Position numbers and translations under genes: made by a program | Assembly (NCBI RefSeq): GCF_021018805.1 | Contig: NC_086251.1 | Span: 46,260,767 to 46,324,766, forward strand | Direction: 5' to 3' | DNA: 64,000 bases | Source: Prinia subflava | Taxonomy: Eukaryota; Chordata; Aves; Passeriformes; Cisticolidae | Notes under the pieces: model-generated | Seen by the model: only the letters and a program-made list of their open reading frames with translations | Told to the model about the DNA's origin: nothing | The model's database searches: none | Shown here: in pieces, positions 13,481-25,078 of the stretch | Layout: every line of letters starts with the position of its first letter | Position numbering within the stretch: position 1 is the stretch's first letter

Positions 13481-16197
13481 ACCCCAAATTGGGTAGATTG
13501 GAACCTGTAAGACTTATCAATGCAAAGAGCCCCTGATGCATGCTTGCCTGCTTCTGAATTCAGCAGTCCACATTTGGGAGCAGGAAATGCAGGGCAGGGT
13601 GTGCCTTACTGAGAGTTCAGACACTGGGACCCTGAATCTGGGTCTACCAGAGCTCCATCCAGCCCTTTCCTGTATCAGGCAAACATCACGCAGTTCAAGG
13701 TCAAATCATGGTAATGACAAAAACAGCTGAGCTGGGCTCTCAACGAGGTCACTGAAACAACCGAAACAAGGTTGGGGTAGATACTAGAGAAGCAGTTATT
13801 ACATAATGCCTATCAAATACATTGGTGCCTTCCTCACAGCAAGGAGATTTCCACCTGGCCATTACCCTTGTCCAAGGCCAGGACAAACCTACCGTGCTGT
13901 AGCTGGATGGTTTCAAATTCTCTAAAATTTAATGAACCGCCTACTCTTTCACAACAGTAATTGTTTGCCACATATTGTTTCTTTATAAACTATGTATCTA
14001 ATCCTGACTCTTCACTTCCTATTTACTCTAGTGAACAGATCCTCTGTTCTGCACAGGCAGTCCTGTCACCCTGCTTTAAGTCTGGGCACATGTGCAAAAA
14101 CCTTTGTTCAATAATTATGTAAAGTTTAGTGAGGTAGAAGGAAATGTTATCATTATCTTTTGCTCCAGAGGATGTGAGGAGAATATAAATAAATCCAGAC
14201 ACTGCAAAAGCTTTGCTTCAAGCTAGGCAATTAAAGTATTTCAGATTCCCACCAGTCTATTTAAAGCAACTTAAATCTTTTTGATGGCCAGTAGTTCACT
14301 CCAGCTGCTTGCACTGGCTAAGCTTCCTTAACACACTGCACAAAGTGTGCAGGAAAATGGCTTCAGCTCCTGATGCACATTAATACAGATGAGACATTGG
14401 GTTATGGATATATCTTCAGAAAACATTTTAGGCTACTTTTGGCTACTTTAGAAATACACAGGTTCTCTCATAAGGTTTAGTGCTGTTTCGCTCAGGCTCA
14501 TATACTTCAGCCTTCACTCATATTGGAACAGTAGCATGTCAGAAGTTGGTTTTGAACAACTTGTAGAGCTTTGGAACAATTTAACTCTCCCTCTCATTCA
14601 ATAAGTACTTCCCAGCGTTTTTTGTCAATATGAAAAATAACAACTCTACCACAGCTGGATTGGCCAGGATATGTGCAGGCTCTTTGGGAGGTTATACAGT
14701 GCTTTCACTGTCTGAGTGCCTGAAGCTGCTCACAGCCACTGAGAAGCTCAGCTTACATGCTGCCAAGTGCTAGTAAGGGAGGGGGTAGGGGATGGAGGTG
14801 ATTGGAAGGGAAAAATATTGTTTGCTTGCATCAGTTTAGGTATATCTAAAAATCCAGTGGAGAAAATATATAATGCATTTTACAGCACATTTCTCCCATC
14901 ACTCCATCCCACCAGGATACAATACAGACTGTACTCAGCCTCAAGAAAAATGAAAAATAGGAGAGTTATTCATCTTCTGGGATAAACCCAAGGAAAAAAA
15001 TATTATCTTAAACCCCAAAACCCCAGACACATTGCCTCAAGAAGTCTGGTCAGTAATTTGTTTGAAGGTCTTCTGCATGCAGAGGCTGGAGAAGTAGGGG
15101 AATTCAAGAGGAGAAAAAAACAGCAGTGTCAGAAACTGCAGAGGTAAAAACTGATATCATCCTAGGAAAAGCCTAGAAATTCTAGAAATAAAATTTTGTA
15201 ACAAAGTACCATTTTAATAAGCTCGAACTAAGAGCGAAGACAAATTCAGAGAAATATTATTTTGTAGGCATTTTTTGTAAATAATCATAACTGCATCAGA
15301 GATGTCAGACTCCAGTAAGTTACAAAAATATTTATAATGCTTGAGAGCTTTACACTCCCAAAGGATTCCAGTGCACTCCATAAATTCACAAGTAACTTCA
15401 TCTGAGTAGTATGATGCTCCCACAGAGATGAAAAGCAACAGCCCATTTAAGAGCCCATTGCCATTCCACAAGGCATTACATGGCAGGAAAAACAACCCTG
15501 CCATCCATTGAAATAGTGGGAAGTGCAGACAAGCAGGACAGAACTACAGCAATTAGAAACAGGCCCATGCATCAAACTAATGCTCTGCTCTTAGGGAAGG
15601 AGAGGTGGTCTTAGTGCTCATCTGGAGCCTGCCATTAGTGACCTCAGTATTCTGGTGTCTTGTGGAGTATATTCTCCAGTATTCTGGAGAACTGCTACTA
15701 TGCTGAAAAGAGAAAAAAGCGGCAACATTAGTAAAGTTTCAGCAACTTACATTTACTTTAACTGCATTTTAATCAAAAGCAAATCATACCTGACCTTGTT
15801 TATCTAGTGATATCTAACAAAAATCCAGACCCAACAAGCATGTTTCACTTCATTCATGCTGAGGAGGGTAGGAAAAGCCAAGTAAACAGTTGCAATTTTA
15901 ATGTGGATAGTGTAGGCTTTTTATACTGATTTGCAAAAGAGAAAAAAAATACTTGATTCAATTTTCAAATATTAAAGTGTGAAAGATAAAATACCAGGGA
16001 GTAACATTTTCCCACAACAAATAAAACAAAGGTACTAGATATTATTACTACCTTAAACATGTCAAGATGTCAGGTACAAACTGTCCCTATTGGGGGAGAT
16101 TTTTTAGCATTTCCTTTATGGGGTGGAGTGTTGGGCCTTTAACAGTGAAAACAATAATTAGACCTTTTCCCCCAGCTTTATGTTTTTGTTTAAGAAG
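13481..16197. other. Intergenic DNA, no gene recognised
   Basis: Unique AT-rich sequence without recognised exons, RNA genes or transposon ends. Short A/C-rich runs (aaaccccaaaacccc near 15012) are low-complexity only. Confidence 0.55.
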
Positions 16198-16471
16198 AGT
16201 CAAGGTCTTCTTGTGGTGCCAAGTAATAGAACAAAAGGCAGCAGCAGAAACTGATGCACAAGATGTTCCACCTGAACCTGAGGAAGAACTTTGCTGTGTA
16301 GGTGACCGAGCACTGGAACAGGCTGCCCAGAGAGGCCGTGCAGTCTCCTCCACTGGAGATATTCCAGAGCAGTCTGGATGCAATCCTGTGCTGTGAGCTC
16401 TGGGGTGACCCTGCTTGAGCAGGGAGGTTGGACCAGACTTTTCAACCTGCCCCATTCTGTGATGTGTTGTG
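16198..16471 (+). mobile_element. CR1 LINE, 3' fragment (songbird-type subfamily)
   Basis: A 5'-truncated CR1 copy on the plus strand. Diagnostic blocks in order are: gttccacctgaacctgagg followed by aagaacttt, gtgaccgagcactggaaca followed by ggctgcccagagaggc, the gtctcctccactggagatat block, gcaatcctgtgctgtgagc with ctctggggtgaccc, tgcttgagcagggaggttgg, and the 3' end ccccattctgtgatg. There is a short deletion just before the 3' end relative to the usual CR1 tail. It is the same subfamily as the young insertion at 47337. It lies in the non-coding/3' end of ORF2, so no protein is encoded. Confidence 0.92.
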
Positions 16472-17246
16472 TTAAAAACAGGCAACAAAAAATACCAAAG
16501 TATTTTAAAACAAAACAAAAGCAAGTCCTTTCACTTGCTCAGCATAATTTACTCAGTATTTTTATTAAAAAACAGTAAATGCATAGTAGCATAAAAATTT
16601 AATTTCTAACCTATAGACAAGATATCTTCCTTATTTTTGCATTTGTGTCAAAAATAAATTGAGAACAAAATATTTTCCATATTTTCCACTTTCTTATTTC
16701 CTATGTCTTTAAATGCTCTGTCAAAATTGTTTCAAACTTGTGTTGCAAAGAAAATCTCGAGAATAAATTTTTATTTTATTTATACTCTCATCATTTTTCT
16801 TCCTTCCTTTCAACTGCAGTTCTTACCAGCTTTTATTATAAATAAAAAGGAACGAAAAATTTGGAGATAGGCTTTGTGGTGAAAAGTCTCACACTGCTTT
16901 CTAAAGTGATCAAGGCTAATCATCTAACAGCTACAAATTGAAAAAAAATCAGCTCTAAAAATTCTAAAGCAAGGGAAAGCCAACCAAGGCAGATAATCCT
17001 AAGAGGTTTGCTTCTTTCAAGTAACAAATTCCATTTGAAGTATTTTTATTTCTTCCCCTGTGAAACTTAGTGATAACTAAGGAGGTACAGGGTTTATATA
17101 CAAATCATGAAGGACATTTTTGAGGTCAGTCACTATTTCTTGTTCCTTTCCTTTTGCACATAAGAGCAATGAATCCAGCATCAAGCTGAGCAGCAGCAAT
17201 GGGTATCAGATTTAAAACTCATTAGATGGACCTTTTCAAGTAGGAC
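16472..17246. other. Intergenic DNA between CR1 and LTR
   Basis: AT-rich sequence with no recognised gene or repeat. Confidence 0.55.
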
Positions 17247-17308
17247 TGATGCCTTGGGAAGGCTGACCTGGAACAGAGAGTAGATAGAGCTAGAGAATAA
17301 AGTAGGTA

Positions 17309-17314
17309 TTTATT
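17309..17314 (-). promoter_or_regulatory. LTR polyadenylation signal AATAAA
   Basis: AATAAA on the minus strand inside the solo LTR, about 60 bp from its 3' end at 17247. It marks the R/U5 side and fixes the orientation of the element. Confidence 0.75.
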
Positions 17315-17413
17315 AAAAGGCCTTTAAGGATACACCTTGGGCAGTACAAGAGCCTGACCATGGCTACACTCAAGATGGAACCAAAATGGTCACAAAATGG
17401 ATGACTGGTCACA

Positions 17414-17421
17414 CTTTTATA
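17414..17421 (-). promoter_or_regulatory. LTR TATA box (TATAAAAG)
   Basis: TATAAAAG on the minus strand about 100 bp upstream of the polyadenylation signal, the usual spacing of core promoter and R region in an LTR. The motif is intact, so the solo LTR could still act as a leftward promoter. No downstream exon is recognised. Confidence 0.6.
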
Positions 17422-17694
17422 AGTTTTGGTCCATTTGCATCTTGGGTTTAATTGTCCAATTACAGCTTCATATTGTGAAGTCCCATCCTTCTTGTTTCTC
17501 TCTTCAGTCCACTGTTGTTTGTGTTTTTGGGCTTGAAACTTGTAACAGTTGTCCTTGGTCTTCATCTGGAAAAGGATTTGTTTTGTCTACCCACTCTCTG
17601 AAGAGAGCTTACTAACACTGAATATGAGGCTCAGGACTGCACTCCTAGGCAGCACAGAATCTGAAAAACGTGAAAGCTGAAACTTAAGGCATCA

Positions 17695-19104
17695 TTTCCC
17701 CCCTTCAGAGCCTTGACAAGGCCTTTTGAAATTTGTGAACAAGGAAGTAATACATCTCAGTCATACAATTAAGCACCTGTAGGCTTAATACAACTGGTAT
17801 GTTTTCATTATGTACCACTTGCACAGCCTGGGGGACCTTATTTTGAGGAGCTCTATCCATGATGAGTAATACAGATCTATGAAGAACTGATGGCTCCAGT
17901 CAGGAAAAGCCAGAATGCACACTGCTCATGTTTTCTGCAGCTGATTTTCAACAGCCAGTGGAGACTCATACTCCTTATTAGAAATATTATTATGTGGCAT
18001 ATTCTGCACATTGTATTTAATCTGACCATGCCAAAACCCTTTGCCTTCACTTTGTTGATCTACAGTTACAGTGCAGGGATATCAGAGTACCACCACAATT
18101 AGTTCAAAGTGCCCACTCAGAGAGTGGAGACTGTTTGGAGACAGGGAAGAGCATTTTAGTATCAGCACAATGAAGTTTTTGGCAGAGGCACACAAAAAAA
18201 TTGACAGCATTGCACTAAATTGTATTTGTAGCCATAGCTAAACTCTCCTAGAAAATAATCAAGCCTAACTAAGAGCAAAGTCAGTAATCTACAAAATCAG
18301 AAATTTATCAAGAGCAGTAGAACCTTGTATTACTTAAATCAAGACACAGCAATATTCACAGAATCAGATGACCCTGACCAGCTTCAGCATAAGCTCTAGA
18401 TACTGACCTAGAACAAAGCTCAGGCATAATGAATGTTTTCAGTAATGTAGTATCTTCAAGGTTTATGTAATCATCCTTTTCATTTCCTTCAAGATCTTAC
18501 TCTCTATGCTCACATTTCTCTCTTGTTAATCCCCAATTTAGCTTTGCAACTACAATATGTAATTCTGACAATCAGACAGAATCTTACTGCATGCAGCAGA
18601 AATGTATTTTCTATTTGGTATTTTTCTTGAGCACTTACAGTGTAATAACTTTCATATCTAAATATATTTTTTATAGCTAAGTATTTTAACACATAATAGG
18701 GTTGGGGTGCAGTATAATAAAAAAAGAACAACCAATCCAAGCACAGAAAAGTAAATACACTACAGTCAGAGAAATAAAAAAAGCTTCAAATTTCTTCCTG
18801 TATTTATTTTTTAATTTGATCTTTCAATCTTTTTCTGAGTATCTGCAAGATTTTTTTTCAGTTGAGATGTCAGTGATTCTAAGAAACTCATCTGAGTCCC
18901 ATCTGGGCTGAACTATTAGGCAGTCTGATATTTTCAGCTTCTTTAAGCAGTGAGCTGACACAGCTGGTTTAAAGTTCAGAGTTAAGACACACCACATCAT
19001 GAGCTGTGCTACATGTCAGTCTGCCTTAAGTGCACCTGCACAGCTGAGTGCCTGAATAAAACCCAAATGCCCTTGGAAGTGACCATATCTATCATAACAT
19101 GAGT
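17695..19104. other. Intergenic DNA, no gene recognised
   Basis: AT-rich sequence. A CR1-like word (cacagaatcagatgaccctg, near 18358) is too short to call a repeat. No exons or RNA genes are seen. Confidence 0.5.
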
Positions 19105-19215
19105 CACAGAATCATCTGGCTTGGAAGAGACCTTCAAGGCCATGGAGTCCAACATCAACACAACACCACCATCATCACACCCAAGCCGTGTCCCAAGTCC
19201 AACTGTTAAGACATC
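19105..19215 (-). mobile_element. CR1 LINE 3' end fragment
   Basis: On the plus strand this begins tcacagaatcatctggcttg and continues gaagagaccttcaaggcc, then atggagtccaacatcaac and cccaagccgtgtcccaag. This is the reverse complement of a CR1 3' terminus, so the element points leftwards on the minus strand. Only about 110 bp remains. It resembles the fragment at 60.9 kb, so the two probably belong to one subfamily. Confidence 0.85.
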
Positions 19216-19471
19216 ATCCTAGTGCAGGCAGCAAATTTCTGCCATTGGGAATCAATTCCTGTATCCTAGCAGGACAGACCAGTCTGAAAAGCACCAATTT
19301 CTTTGTGTTTTTCTTGAAACCAGACAATTTTGGAGCCCTTGGCAGCTGACACAGCTAGAAAGTCCACTCTTACACAGCTGGAAAGTCCATGGCTTGAGCC
19401 ATGACCCCGAGGCCACTGAGCTTCAGAAGGACCCACTGGACATCCCCAGCTCCCCACACCAGCCGTGGTAC

Positions 19472-19690
19472 CTGCTCCTGGAGCTCCAGGAACTGCTGTG
19501 CTCATTCCTCCCCGGAGCTGTCTGCTGAGCTGTCGTTATCAGAGGAGCTGTCACTGCTGCTGTCCCTGCGTGAAGCAGTTTGAAGGCCACCTTGGTGGAA
19601 GGTGGGACTGCCACGGGAGAAGAGGCAGGAATCACAGGTTCCTCTGGCTCATCCAGCATCTTAGCTAAACACAGCTCAAGCACATCCTAT
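19472..19690 (-). pseudogene. BRD4: BRD4-derived retropseudogene fragment
   Basis: Read on the minus strand, the frame starting at 19686 gives DVLELCLAKMLDEPEEPV, followed by PASSPVAVPPSTKV. This closely follows the end of the second bromodomain and the linker of the BET protein BRD4 (family form DVFEMRFAKMPDEPEEPV). Homology then shifts reading frame between about 19566 and 19590 and continues as DSSSDSSSDNDSS, then an acidic GEE, an in-frame stop at 19504-19502, and AQQFLELQEQ, matching the phosphoserine-rich SEED segment and the start of the coiled ET-proximal helix. The stop replaces the family's arginine and is explained by CGA to TGA decay. A frameshift plus a stop make this non-functional. 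Homology cannot be followed convincingly beyond 19472 or 19690. Contiguity across the linker suggests a processed copy, though a duplicated single exon is not excluded. BRD2 and BRD3 fit the EEPV/SSPxxPPPTKV linker less well. Confidence 0.82.
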
Positions 19691-22600
19691 CCTGGAATGC
19701 CTGTTAGAATTGCAGGAAGTTATGTACCATCATCTCAGCAAGCTGACTGAAAACAGCTCTTCTATATTTTTAGATATACGAGCCACAGCATATAACTAAT
19801 CTGAGAATTAGCAGAATTAAACATCAGTATCATTAACACTTACTGCTCACACCTCAGTCATACAAGCATTTTCAGTTGTTAGGTTCATTTTAACAAAAGA
19901 CACATAATGTATTCCCCATGAGGAGTATTGTGTGTTTTGGAAGTATTTATTTTTTATCAAGCAACTGTTTCTCGGTGAGAAAAATATCATTTGCTTTCTG
20001 TCAGTCATACAGTGTTCTCTTGACAGTCTCAGTTATCTGTATAAACCAATATACTTGGTCTGACTTATCAACCCTCCATATGGCTATAAGCTTACTTAGG
20101 TTTGTTACTCTATACTTCTGATTACATCAGAAGAGCTCAGCATTTGGCTCACGTACAGTTTACAGCCTGAAAGGAGAACTAAGCCATTGGAGCCTGCTCA
20201 GAGTGTACTGCCTCTCCACTGCCAGAGCTTTCCAGAGTGCACTGCCCTGGGCCCCTAACACTGTCCTGCCCTGCCAAGCTGCAAAGCAAAAGTGCCCATA
20301 TACATTTCATTTTCTTCTGTCATTGACAGGACTGAGGTAGTATCAGCAAGAGTTGGTGACATTCACCTCCCCCCAGTCACCAAAATGAGCCATAGGATCT
20401 GCTCTTCCAAGAAGACTGGATCCATCTGGATCACATAATTCATTTAGAAGAGATGGGAGCTGTGCCTCAGTGTCTGCTGTGAAATCTGAGAAAACTGATG
20501 GACTATTGGTGACAGCATAATGCTGCCCTAGCAGGAAAATGAAGACAGCCTGCCAAACTCTACTGATTTGCTAATGATGCTTATCTGCTGTAACCATCCA
20601 GAGAATTGGAAGTGGCAGAGTGGCGAGAAGAAAATCCTTGGGGAAATCAGTCTTAGACAAACTACTGGAATTAGCCAAAGGAATAGGAGGGCTCTAATTT
20701 GTTGAAGACTATTATTAGAGTTAAAAGTTCTCTCAAATGAGACAGCAAAACTTAGAGGTGATTTTGCAGGTTTTGGCCATGGAATGTCTTTAGAGCTGTC
20801 CATCTCACATACTATATCCACCAGCAAAATGGATTGAATTTGAAAGAGCTTTTATAAAGATGTGCAAAACCTAATGACATTTCCAGTCTTTGAAAGATGC
20901 AATTATTAATCAGAGTATCTATGAAGGCGAGGGTAGAGATGTTCTGTGGGACAATGACCTTAACCTAGCTGGGGAGTCAGCGCAGCTCTCGGGCTGAGGA
21001 CAGCTGGACTGTGGGGCTCCACATGGCCAAGGGACAGCAAATGAGCAAACACTCTGCCGTGCCAAACTAAGACACAGGGTCCACAGCAGTCTGCGACTGC
21101 TTAACTCTGGTTAAGTTCAGAAGTGGAGCCAACCTCCAGAAGAGCAATCTAACATGTTAGAGTTACAGTCTATCCAAATTAAGAAATAAAAACCATCGGG
21201 AAAGAATTCCACAGATAATTAATATGTAAAAATCAGATATACATCTACTGGACCTAAGCTCTACTCTTTCCAAGAAAAGCATCTTCCACTATTTTGACAG
21301 GTCTCACTGCCTGATTTGTTCTTAGTTGGACTTTCTCACATAAGAAAATTCACCTCCTTAGCTAGAAACAAAAAATCCGAGTTGTCCAGAAAAACTGTAC
21401 ACAGTTCACGTATAAACTTGGCCTGGCAGATTATCAGGGATAACTAGGGCATATAGAAGAGGTTTTACAGTTATGCCATCTGGTACCACAGTCCTAATGG
21501 TCTCCATTCCCCATGGAAATGCCTTCGGGCAGAGTTATTTTTCCTTGATATGGATCTCCCACATGCAATTTTATCCTGCAGAAGGCAAGAAGGGCTTTCT
21601 CTGCCAGATATCTATTGTCAGTAAGTCTTCAATAGCATTGTTGTAATGGAGCATTATCTGATGTTCTAGTCAAGTTAGATATATTCAGACTGTTTTTATT
21701 TCCTCTTTCCCCTCTTCCTCCGGATGTTGTACATTTTTGAAGCACTGGTATTAAAATAGCAGTTGGCTACAAAAACTTTGATGAAACCTTATTTTAGTCT
21801 TGTATGCAGTCTGTCAAAATCCACATTATTCTGAAACTGGGGAGATTTGCTACAATTTCTGTTTTATAAAATAAAATCGGAAAAAAGGTTCAGACAATGT
21901 TGTACTCTTTTGCCATGTTTGGAATAGAATTACAGGTTATTCCTATGCAGAGGAGAGATAAGATATATTGTAATGCTCAAGAACATCAATAGCTTACTAA
22001 TGACCTGAAAATCAAAAATTAACAGTTTAAAATTGGAAACACAAATGCTCACTGAACATAAAGTGATTTGCAGATAACGTCAGAAAATCTGAGGCATAAA
22101 ATGGGATAACCAGCGAAGGACATAAAAGAAAGTGAGAAAACCTTTTATAAATACAGTCAGGATAAAGGACTGAGAACATTTCACTGGTCTTAAGCAGGAA
22201 TAGTGAAAAATTTATGAAGGAATGTGAAAGGACAAAGTGTTCAGTGCCTGAGCATTCAAAAAAAGAATATCTGTGATCAGATTCCTAACACATTTCAGTG
22301 GTGTGGAACACCAGCTAGAATTAGGAGAGAACAGATAGCAGATATTTAGTTGTGACATGTGTGCATGATAATGGAGCCTGCTGAAACCCACCTTGGAAGA
22401 TTAAGAAATAATTGAAACAATCTGAACTACTTTGAGGACACACAGAGGACTCATCAGAATGACTATAGTACTCTCACATAAAAAAGGAAAAAGAAAAGAT
22501 GGAAAATTGTAGGCTAGTCAGTCCAAGTTTAATACCTGGAATGATACCACAATAAAATGTGAAACAATCTGTGTATAAGCATCCAGAGACATAAACATGG

Positions 22601-24509
22601 TAAGAAACAGCCAGCTTGTATTTATCAAAATAAAGTGTGTTAAACCAAGCTAAGTTCTTTCCAAGTGAATAACTTGGCTTTTCAGAATAATTAGCCTTTT
22701 TGGGTGGAAGGTGGCAAGTAAACAAAATGGATGTTCAGTTTATTGAAATTGTGGCAGTCTCAGACAACCTCCTCACAAACAAACTCTGGGAATATGGCTT
22801 TTATTATATCACAGTAAAATAAGCCTGCCAACTGTGGAAAATACCTGCTTCAAGAATAGTCAACATCATTCTGAATTCCAGTTTGAAATACTGAAATCCT
22901 TCTTGTTCCCAGCACATCTGTAATGGGAAGGAGTGATTTCCTGCCAGCAGCAAGAGCAGCCCTGTGCAGAGGAGGTGTGCCAGACCTTATCTGCACTTAT
23001 CACCAGACAAACCAGTGAAGCTCGAGGCAGAGGGTTCATCTGAAAGCAATAATACTTCTCTGCAGAGAGCAGCCATTAAGCCAGTTCTCTGCCTGTGCTG
23101 GTGACTGGTGCTGTCAGGGCAGAGCAAAGTAGCCACAACTGTCTTTCAGTGACCCTGATTGTCAGTGACTGTCAATGCAATTAGCAGCTTTGTCCCATCT
23201 GTAGACCAAACTATTCCTGGGAAATAGTGATTGGTATTGTGCTACATCACTGTGGCATCTGGCGGTGTTGGAGTTTCTCTTCCCTGGTACCCTTTGGCCT
23301 GAAGACCCTATGACTCTGGCAGGTGGAAAAAAAGGCCTCTTTCAGAGGGCACCTCAGAAAGAATTTTCTTCAATGTGTGAGTAGAAAGGAAGGACACAAA
23401 TACCTGTCTCATAGCCTTAAGGTACAGCGAACAAATTCAATCTGGTTGTACCAGCCCTGTGATGAATATCTGGTAACACTTAGTCCCAGATGGCAAAGGC
23501 ACATGCTGATGTAAGTTTACTCAGCTGGTCTTTACAGTTTAGACTTTGAAGTAGCTGCAATTTCATTAAAATATTCACCAATTCACAAATTTTACAATGA
23601 TGTATTTATACAAATACACAGTGACTGAGTTGATACTTTCAGGTCAGTAACTACAAGCCCAAAATTTTGATATACATGAAATTACCATAAAATAGATAAC
23701 TTGGGAAGAATGAAGGGATTTTTTGAATATACAACATGCATTATTTTGCACATGTATATTTGTTTAAAAAGAGATGTACATTTGTTTACACACACTATCA
23801 GTAAGTTTCTTATTATATTCCTAGGTTAGTGATCTTTTTCAACTGACAAACACGAACTGAGCAATTATCTGAGCAAGTGAGGCATACATGCAGTCCCCTA
23901 TAGTAACTTCAGCTGACAGGCTGCCATAGTTAATTGGATCATAGTGGATTGGCTCACATGTTCCTAAGCCCTGTATTACATCTGGATGTAGTTCACAAAA
24001 TTTTTATGTATTTTTCTTAGACTTTTCTAAGGGTCTTTATTATTATACAATAATAGTTTTTTAATAATAAAAGCCAGTAAGACTGTTTTTTTCTCCTCTT
24101 TAAAAACAAGAGATCAAGTTGTAGGTTCTATTCTTACCATGAAGTAAAATTACATCTTTAATAATAAATATTCTGTGACTAAAATGCTTCTTTTTCTATC
24201 AGCTTTCCTATGAGTCATTTTCTTTCAATAAGCAAGTTCAGGGACAATTACTAGACTATGCAGGAGTCACGTCTCCCTCAGGAGGGCTTTAAATTATAAC
24301 TTACCTTATCGTATCTAACTTCAGGTAGAAACTGATCTATGGGTTCTGCCTGAGGCCTTTGTGGAGTCACAGAAATCAGATTATTAGCAAGAGTCACTGA
24401 AGGGCTTGTCTACAGGGGACACTCCAAAAAAGGGCAAGATTTCATCCAAAAGCAAACAACACAAAGGAAGTATGCCTGTACTAACAATGAATTAAGGCAA
24501 AAGTGGCAT
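19691..24509. other. Intergenic DNA, no gene recognised
   Basis: About 4.8 kb without a recognised gene. The part between 19265 and 19471 may hold further decayed BRD4-derived sequence, but I could not align it. The rest is AT-rich unique sequence, most AT-rich between 23.5 and 24.2 kb. Frames of up to 99 codons (20827-20528) resemble no family. Confidence 0.5.
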
Positions 24510-25078
24510 GGCAAATAATCTCCTTGAGTGCTGTGTGAAGTTTTGGACACCACAATACAAGAAAGACATCAAGTTATTAGAGAGCATTCAAAGGAGGGCC
24601 TTGAGGATGATGAAGGACCTTGAGGGGAAGCCAAGTGAAGAGCAGCTGAGGTCACTTGCTCTGTTCAGCCTGGAGAAGAGGAGACTGAGGGGAGACCTCA
24701 CTGCAGTCCAGAACTTCCTCATGAGGGGAAAACAAGAGGCAGACACTGATCTGTTCTCTGTGGTGGTAACCAGTGAAGGACTCAAGGAAACAGCATGAAA
24801 CTGAGCTGGGGAAGTTTAGGTCAGACATCAGGGAAAAGTGCTTAGGTTGGATATCAGGAAAAAGTGTTTCACCCAGAGCATGGTTGGACACTGGAGCAGA
24901 TTGGACACTTATCCCCAGATAAGTGTTCACCACCCCAAGCTGAGAGAGCTCAAGAAGCATTTGGACAATGCTCTCAGGCACATGGTGTGACTCTTGGGGT
25001 GTCCTGTGCAGGGCCAGGAATTAGACTTCATGGTCCCAATGGGTCTCTTCCAACTCAGCAGTCTATGATTCTAAGATT
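24510..25078 (+). mobile_element. CR1 LINE, 3' fragment with end of ORF2
   Basis: A plus-strand CR1 of about 570 bp. Its left part translates (24508-24798) as the C-terminal tail of the CR1 ORF2 reverse transcriptase polyprotein: FWTPQYKKDIKLLESIQRRA, then LRSLALFSLEKRRLRGDL, ending soon after NFLMRG. No catalytic YxDD region is present because the copy is 5'-truncated. The non-coding 3' part ends in gtctatgattctaag. Compared with the usual CR1 order, the gaagtttaggttggatatcaggaaaa block occurs twice (about 24809-24838 and 24843-24872), a local internal duplication. Confidence 0.93.

Larger units (their letters stand above)
17247..17694 (-). mobile_element. Solo LTR of an endogenous retrovirus (ERVL-like, songbird)
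   Basis: A 448-bp solitary LTR on the minus strand. It is bounded by a perfect 9-bp inverted repeat, TGATGCCTT at 17247-17255 and AAGGCATCA at 17686-17694, giving the TG...CA ends typical of LTRs. Read on the minus strand it has a TATAAAAG box (17421-17414) and, about 100 bp further on, an AATAAA polyadenylation signal (17314-17309), the order expected for U3-R-U5. No internal retroviral sequence or primer-binding site adjoins either end, so this is a recombination remnant. The bases outside the ends (ggac left, tttc right) do not form a direct repeat. The ERVL/songbird assignment is from memory of similar LTRs. Confidence 0.85.

Noticed and set aside
18355..18420. CR1-like start cacagaatcagatgaccctg
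   Set aside because: Similarity ends after about 20 bp, and the expected downstream CR1 blocks are missing.
24508..24798. 96-codon frame resembling a reverse transcriptase tail
   Set aside because: It is the C-terminal remnant of CR1 ORF2 and belongs to the CR1 insertion, not to a host gene.
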